Origin: Mesocentrotus franciscanus
Taxonomy: Eukaryota > Echinodermata > Echinoidea > Camarodonta > Strongylocentrotidae
Direction of reading: 5' to 3'
Assembly (NCBI GenBank): GCA_037976565.1
Contig: CP137668.1
Span: 36,861,930-36,925,929 of the forward strand
Length of the DNA: 64,000 nucleotides
Position 1 is the first letter of the stretch; every line of letters begins with the position of its first letter. The translations under genes were made by a program, and so were the position numbers. Shown here piece after piece: positions 58,649-64,000 of this stretch. The notes under the pieces were generated by a model, which saw only the letters and a list, made by a program, of their open reading frames with translations, was not told the origin of the DNA and ran no database searches.

Positions 58649-59046
58649 TCTTGTGCGAGATACATGCCTTCACCCTCCATTAATCGCCTCTTCAATGCAA
58701 GTAAAACATTTTAGGGCAGATGCGCTCTGATCGAGTCCCTCGAGGGCTTTACTCGAACAGTAAACTGACTGACGCCAAGTGAGCCAATACGTTCCTTTTT
58801 AAGTCATCTAGAATTTGTTTCTAGATCTGTTGACTTAGGTATGTTTCTTTTCCCCTTCTAGTCCCCATTCTTGCAACCCTATCTCATTCCTCCTCTCTTT
58901 CTCTATCCCTTTTCCTTCTCTATCTTTTTTTAAAATCTTCATTCAGCTACCTTATCACACCATTAGAGGTTGGGTTGAATGCCTTGTTTGTTGCTATGCC
59001 TGGCGAGTCTTTGACAATCTTTAGAGCTGATAGCTTGTGGTTGGTA
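58649..59046. other. Noncoding stretch
   Basis: A composite TTGACTTAG|GTATGT word at 58827-58841 resembles a weak splice junction pair. C/T-rich sequence follows at 58850-58940. I see no gene. Confidence 0.45.
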
Positions 59047-59320
59047 CATGTCTTTATTCTCTCTTTCTCCCACCCCCTCCTCTCTCTCTCTCTCTCTCTC
59101 TGTCTGTCTCTCTCTGTCTCTGAACCTGTCTAAAATCGCTTTCTATCTCATCTTGTCTTTCTCTTTACCATGTCCCTTCTTTTTCTCTCACTGTATCTAT
59201 GCCTATCTTTCTTTCTCTCTTTCTCTATCTATCTTTTGTCTTTGTCTCCGTCCCTCTGCCCCCCCCCACTCTGTCTCTCTCTATTTCTCTCTCATACTCT
59301 CCATGCACATTTCCCCTGCT
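59047..59320. repeat. (CT)n pyrimidine tract
   Basis: A long CTCT-rich tract with a C10 run near 59260-59269. It creates the longest frames in the window (130 and 166 codons), which are Ser/Leu runs and not genes. Confidence 0.85.
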
Positions 59321-59939
59321 GTCAGTTTCTTCCCTCTCTTCCGCTTGTCCTTCAAATCTTGCTCCATGTTGCTGTTACTTCTATCACAAGGCCCTTCTAT
59401 TTCCTTGACCATACAAACCACGAACATAAATGTCGCATGAACTCTCCCCGTCCAAACCAAGCAAACCTGAGTTTGAACAACAGAGGCTCGGCGCTGTTTG
59501 TTCAAGAGGGCATCCGTTCTCTCCTCCCGTCTCGCAAACGTAACGGAAGACTCGGTGGCGAGTTTTGTCTGCGCAAACAGTACCCCCTCGCATGGGCTGG
59601 ATTTGGCCTGTTCTGCGGTGGTTTGGGGATCATATTTCAAGACATAGAAACAAGGCAAGAGTATGTTTGAAAATTACAAAACTTCAAAGAAATATGGATC
59701 ATTACATCAAAAGCTCAGTACAGGAGTTTTTTGAGTGACGATAACCCAAAGACAGCTTTCAAAGAAAAAATTGAAGTACAGATGCAGTTTTGAAGAATTC
59801 AGTAGTTTAACAAATGTTTGAATAATTACGAGCAGTAGTGACATGATGGTGGATAAGTTTGTTTCATTTGAAAAGAGGAAATGTATAGGACAATCCTGTC
59901 GTTATTTTCCTTTCATTATTCAGTATAGCTATTTCAAAT
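59321..59939. other. GC-richer patch then AT-rich sequence
   Basis: 59430-59640 is GC-richer. TTGAACAACAG (59473-59483) and CTGTTTGTTCAA (59494-59505) form a hairpin with one bulged base. The tail of the 166-codon frame covers this patch without a known motif. It may be a worn MITE; its ends are not clear. Confidence 0.4.
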
Positions 59940-60035
59940 CGTGTATAAGATATAAGTTTGTTCTTTTGCTTTGTTAAGCGCATAGAGATGGCAACATACT
60001 ATGCGCTATATAAGCCTGACATTATTATTATTATT
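59940..60035 (+). mobile_element. SINE-like 3' tail
   Basis: TTAAGCGCATAGAGATGG, ACTATGCGCTATATAAGCC and (ATT)n. It has the same GCGCTATATAAG...(ATT)n architecture as the tail at about 19964-20003, so the two likely share a 3' end. The 5' part is missing or unrecognisable. Confidence 0.65.
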
Positions 60036-60269
60036 ATAGCATTTATTTGGTCATCTCTAACCTTTGGCCCCTTCCCTTCATTGCACTTAACCACCACCAA
60101 CCCAACCACCCTTCCCAACCCTGAATCCCAACTAGATGAAGAGCCCATAATCTTGCTCATGATCCTATATTCGCAATCATTACCTACAGCCTCAGAGTCT
60201 GGGAACAGGAGACTATATGCCTGGTTTCATAGTATAATTAGATTAGTCTTCCAACCAGATCTCTTTCAG

Positions 60270-60478
60270 GTTTGGCTACCGGAGCCGGCAGCACCGTAAC
60301 CTTGTGCAACCCTCTCAAAGTGTGGTCCAGAGATTATATTTCCGGAGACTGGTTACACTGCGGTTCCCATCCCTCTGTCGAACACGATCCCAGACAAATT
60401 CAACCTTGGCATCTGCAGGCAACCAGCTACCGAACGACCAATCTACCAGAGTATAGCTCTGAGCCCATTGCTTCTTAG
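60270..60478 (+). CDS. Candidate exon, unknown protein
   Basis: A pyrimidine-rich acceptor CAGATCTCTTTCAG ends at 60269. The following frame reads LATGAGSTVTLCNPLKVWSR and runs 69 codons to TAG at 60476. Composition is protein-like (two Cys, three Trp, balanced charges) and the stretch is clearly less AT-rich than its surroundings. The minus strand is also open (60315-60578, 87 codons, Trp- and Cys-bearing, ending VTSLRKYNLWTTL), so the coding strand is uncertain. No family recognised. It may be a terminal exon, a gene fragment or part of a mobile element. Confidence 0.25.
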
Positions 60479-60890
60479 CACATAGATTCTGCACCATGAT
60501 GCACTGGTGCTCTGACAAACATTGTTCTGGAGTCAATATCCTGCAGTAACTGAATTCATAACTCCAACCCTGGACCAAATACTAGAACTGATCCTTACCT
60601 AACCTTTACCATATTGATTTGATGAAATAAAGCTCAGAACGTTTGTTACCAGAGCAGAAGTTGGGCCACCATCCCACCGACCTCTTCTAGAATTGATTTC
60701 CATGATACCGATGGAAAGGAAGGATCAAATGGCCAGCCATCCAAGGGTTTGATAGAGACAAACAAATCATCAAATCATATTTGGACACTAGTTCAAGAGG
60801 ATCAATATTCATAACACTTCAGAACCAAATGAAAATTGTATTTTTCCCAAAGAGAAACAGAGAGAGAGAGATCTAACTTTTGACAAACCT
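60479..60890. other. Noncoding stretch
   Basis: I see nothing beyond the end of the opposing frame and a short GAGA run at 60861-60870. Confidence 0.45.
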
Positions 60891-61170
60891 GGGAAGTGTT
60901 TCACAAAGACTAAGATCGACTTTAAGTTGGACTTAACTATGGCAGGCCGTTCACGCCACTGTTTGCTCTCACCATTATGATCTTTAGATATTATTTTTTC
61001 CTTCAATAATGAATGATTGAAAAATGTAAAATCTGTAGATTTGTGACTATGATTTGTACGTCCCTTGAGAGACCAACGCCAGTAAATGGTGAGAACAAAC
61101 CGTGGCATGAACGGTCTGCCATAGTTATGTCCAACTTAAAGTTGATCTTAGTCTTTGTAAAACACTCCCC
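60891..61170 (-). mobile_element. Foldback MITE, family A, copy 2
   Basis: The ends GGGAAGTGTTTCACAAAGAC and TAAAACACTCCC are inverted repeats, with arms of about 80 bp that match the element at 9084-9357. The middle (TTCCTTCAATAATGAATGAT ... TCCCTTGAGAGACCAACGCC) is the reverse complement of the middle of copy 1, so the insertion is in the other orientation. The opposing frames at 60809-61221 are this repeat. Confidence 0.85.
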
Positions 61171-61495
61171 TGATCCGTGATATGCTTTTGGTTTGTGTAA
61201 CATTAACCCACAACCAGCCAAACACCAATTCTATCATACCTATGGTTTGTGCGAGTTCATGCACATTTAAGTCCTATTTGATGTAATTTAAGCCCCTCTT
61301 TGCCAGCAATTATTGTTGTTTTGATTCCAAATTTCAGAAATGTGATGCACCTTTGGCCTCTGGCTTTTGAGCTTCAAAAACAGATTTCTTTCTCCATACT
61401 CTACTTCAAACATGGTATATGACACTTAACAAAAAAGCTTGATAGTGCAAGATATTGATCGTTGTCAAGGAGACGGATTAATTTCTCTTTGGAAT
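61171..61495. other. Short noncoding spacer
   Basis: I see no gene between the two MITEs. Confidence 0.5.
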
Positions 61496-61799
61496 CATGG
61501 GGTGGTATTCTCGAAAGCGGACTAACTTTAGTCCATGGTTTAATCCTCTAAGTATGGAATGCCAAGTGTCCATATGAATATATTTTTGAATAATTTGATA
61601 TGTCCCTCAATTACCATGATAACATAATTATTTCATAGTTAATATTGTTTTTATTAATTATGTTTTATATTTTATTTTAATTTAGTGACAGATTAAATTA
61701 TTCAAAAACATGTTCATATGGACACTTGGCATTCCATACTTAGTCGGAGGATTAAACCATGGACTAAAGTTAATCCGCTTTCGAGAATACCACCCATGG
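61496..61799. mobile_element. Long-arm MITE with CATGG flanks
   Basis: The element at 61501-61794 (294 bp) starts GGTGGTATTCTCGAAAGCGG and ends CCGCTTTCGAGAATACCACC, perfectly complementary over these 20 bases. The arms stay paired for about 100 bp (GGAATGCCAAGTGTCCATAT and its complement). CATGG occurs directly on both sides (61496-61500, 61795-61799) and may be a 5-bp target duplication. There is an AT-rich loop of about 90 bp and no coding frame. Confidence 0.9.
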
Positions 61800-62774
61800 T
61801 TTCAAATGCAAGATTTGTTTCCCTTGTCGTATTGATGTGATGAATATTACAGTTTCCTGTTTTGTATCTGCCATGGACTACAACATTTAACTATTTCAAT
61901 ATTTTTATTGAACCATGAATTGAGTTTTGCTCTTTTAATGAGTAATTGCTTCTGTATCTTGTGCAAATTATTGCAAATTATTATATGTAAATAAAGCCCA
62001 AAGACAAGCCAATGAAAAAAGAAGATTTGGGAAAATTTTACTGAAAGAGATTTGTGAAAAACAGTCATTTAAACATTTGATTTAGTACCGGTACATGAAA
62101 ATTAAAGCTTTTTCTCCTTTTTAACCTGTGCTCTATGGGTATGACTATGACTGTATACTACTTGTGTTGCTTTTTATTTTTCAATGTTTCTATTATTTAT
62201 TCTGGGTGTAACATCAGGCTTTTATTTGTTGAATGAATTGAATTGTTTACTTCAATTTACATATTCATTTCCTCCCCTAAGCCATCACTAGACAGAAAAG
62301 TGTCACAAATAAATTCTAGCCACCAATCAAAACAGCAAACCTTTCATATCCCAATGTCTTTGCAGTCTAATGTTAATCGAAATGAAGCTTGGGCCGTACA
62401 TATGATCAAAGCAGAAGAGGAAGAAAGGAGTAAATGCATTTGTGATATCAACCTTAATGGTTTCCCAACAGATAACGACTGATAAAACATAGAGAAGGGA
62501 ATCAAAGGAGAAAAATCAGATTAAAATCTTCAAACTGGAAATTGGCAATATCTGCTGAATCCTGGTGGGAGTTCTGATATCCTCAAAGTGTTTTTCCATT
62601 CATGCGCAAAGTCGACTCTTTGGAGATTGCTTCCCGTGAATACATATGCATCTCGGCGCGGCCGGGTTTCAGTCCGATCGAAACTCTAGGAGGGGATGGC
62701 GGCTTAGGTTGCAAACATGAATGTGAAAGCTAAGGCGCATTCGTCAAGATCGAATCCATTCTCTGTCCGCTGTT
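61800..62774. other. AT-rich noncoding stretch
   Basis: Frames at 61847-62068 and 62243-62482 have no features. A CpG-richer patch (TCGGCGCGGCCGGG) lies at about 62640-62700. I see no gene. Confidence 0.45.
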
Positions 62775-63275
62775 TTTCTTGCTCTCTTCTCGATCTCTGC
62801 TCTTCCCTATTTTTGCTTTTTTTCCCTTCCCCACAAATGGGATGCTCTCTCTATCACTCTTCTGCTTTCCCTCTTTTTCTCTCTCTTCCTGTCTCCATCC
62901 CTCACTTATTTCCTTTTCTCTTTCTGCCGACTCTGTCTCTCTTTTCTCCTCTCCCCTCTCCTCTCCTTTTTCATGAAATGTTCAAAGCAACACTTGTGAA
63001 AGTAGGTCCTCCCCTTTTGCCAGGCTAATGTTGACTCGTTCATCTAATGGATCCCCATCTTTTTGTTATTCCTCTCTCTCCTGTATTTGTGGGATTTCCA
63101 TTTTCTTCAACATCAGCGTACGATTTCACCTGATATTTTGATGCCGATAGAGCTCTCCTTGCATCTTCTTGTAGCATGTGAGTGGGTGTGTAGTTGTAAG
63201 GAATATTTTTTCCTCTCTCTTTCTCTCCCTCTCTCTCCCTCTCTCTCTATCTCTCTCTCTCCCTCTCCCTCCAAT
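62775..63275. repeat. C/T-rich tracts
   Basis: CTCT-rich sequence at 62778-62965 and a (CT)n/(CCCT)n run at 63210-63272, separated by ordinary sequence. Frames of up to 114 codons here are Ser/Leu/Phe/Pro artefacts. Confidence 0.8.
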
Positions 63276-63388
63276 TTCTACGTCTGTATGCCTATGTTTT
63301 TGTCTGATCCTAAAATCCATCTTTCATATAACCCGATCTATTACTCTAATTTTACAAGTTTTTATAATTCTTTCCATTGCTTCTTCAG

Positions 63389-63474
63389 TGGTAAATGCAA
63401 CGATTGAGTTCAACATAGAAAGTGGATTCAACTTGCTTGTTTTCAGCGTGTCCAGTTTATATATTGGTGTGTGA
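63389..63474 (+). CDS. Weak candidate terminal exon
   Basis: A strong acceptor, TCTTTCCATTGCTTCTTCAG, ends at 63388. The frame then reads VNATIEFNIESGFNLLVFSV followed by SSLYIGV and TGA at 63472. It contains a possible N-glycosylation sequon (NAT). It is only 28 codons, has no family match that I know, and may be chance. Confidence 0.15.
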
Positions 63475-64000
63475 ATTATTCATCATTCATTCATACATTT
63501 TCTCCTGTACCTCTCTGAACATGCGATGTGGTGCTAGTTGTCTTGCGCCTGTCTAGTACTTCAACATCAGCAGTAGATATGTGTACCTTTCTCATGAGGT
63601 ATATTCTTTTGAGTTTTATACGTTGTTATTTCTTCAATTTTATCCATTACTATCGAATGCTTGATATAACTAGTCATTTTATGAAGTGAGTGATACATCT
63701 ACGCGTTCCTGAAGAGCAGTTCATGACTTGTATTCGGCTTGGAGGTCATTCCAGTTCATTTGACCAATACTTTCTCATCTCTCATCATTTATTAACCTGT
63801 TTAATCTTGGAACATAAATGGGGATGAAATTCATTGTAAATGTGTGTTAGATGAAAAACGTATCTCATCTCTGTTTGGTTAAACAAAAATCAGATATCAG
63901 TATGGGATTTCACCTTCTTTTATTTTTATAGTTATACACTATTATACTTATATACAAATAAAAATAAAAAGTATTTAGTAGTGATAGATGAAGGAATGAA
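63475..64000. other. AT-rich noncoding stretch
   Basis: I see no gene or repeat in the last 525 bases. Confidence 0.5.

Noticed and set aside
59048..59670. The longest open frame in the window (166 codons) and a 130-codon neighbour
   Set aside because: More than half is Ser/Leu from (CT)n, frames overlap in all phases, and the remainder has no recognisable motif.
1..64000. CRISPR arrays, bacterial operons, tRNA or rRNA genes
   Set aside because: No regularly spaced identical repeats, no dense coding strand, and no box A/box B pair or rRNA core was found; the DNA is eukaryotic in character.

Overview
The window looks like nuclear DNA of a marine invertebrate, most likely an echinoderm and probably a sea urchin. 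It is AT-rich and loaded with (CT)n/(GA)n microsatellites. It carries many short palindromic DNA-transposon relics, SINE-like tails ending in (ATT)n, and one block of TTAGGG-type telomeric hexamers. The assignment rests on repeat style and composition only. No identifiable protein was found, so amphioxus, hemichordates or molluscs are not formally excluded.

No gene can be called with confidence in 64 kb. Open frames are short, mostly AT-rich or microsatellite-driven, and show no recognisable domains. The window is best read as intergenic DNA or the inside of a very long intron. Three weak exon-like stretches are listed at low confidence: 58484-58648, 60270-60478 and 63389-63474. Three composite 3'/5' splice-site motifs on the + strand (near 15222, 24395 and 46857) would fit recursive splicing if a long + strand intron runs through here.

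Layout. Positions 1-9 kb: low-complexity tracts, a G-free (ATC)n block at 3.4-3.8 kb, and an odd C-poor stretch at 5.0-5.65 kb with eight same-strand GTAAAC motifs. 9-22 kb: a foldback MITE at 9.1 kb, a possible cis-regulatory patch at 16.3-16.8 kb, a composite palindromic repeat at 19.6-20.0 kb and a CpG-rich MITE at 21.7 kb. 22-37 kb: a hAT-type MITE with exact 8-bp target duplication at 23.9 kb, a G-quadruplex-forming run at 27.45 kb, and mostly plain AT-rich DNA. 37-47 kb: a head-to-tail duplication followed by a CpG-rich patch, two TTGCAA-rich MITEs, and two nearly identical piggyBac-type elements (41.8 and 45.8 kb) that kept different internal pieces. 47-64 kb: an interstitial telomeric block beside a MITE at 52.0 kb, LINE and SINE ends, and two long-inverted-repeat MITEs near 61 kb.

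Running through the whole window is an old family of 55-100 bp hairpins built on AGAGCCAGAAGGGTGTTAAC and its reverse complement. I count about twelve fairly complete copies and several single arms. This is the most pervasive structured signal and the best candidate for something under-described.
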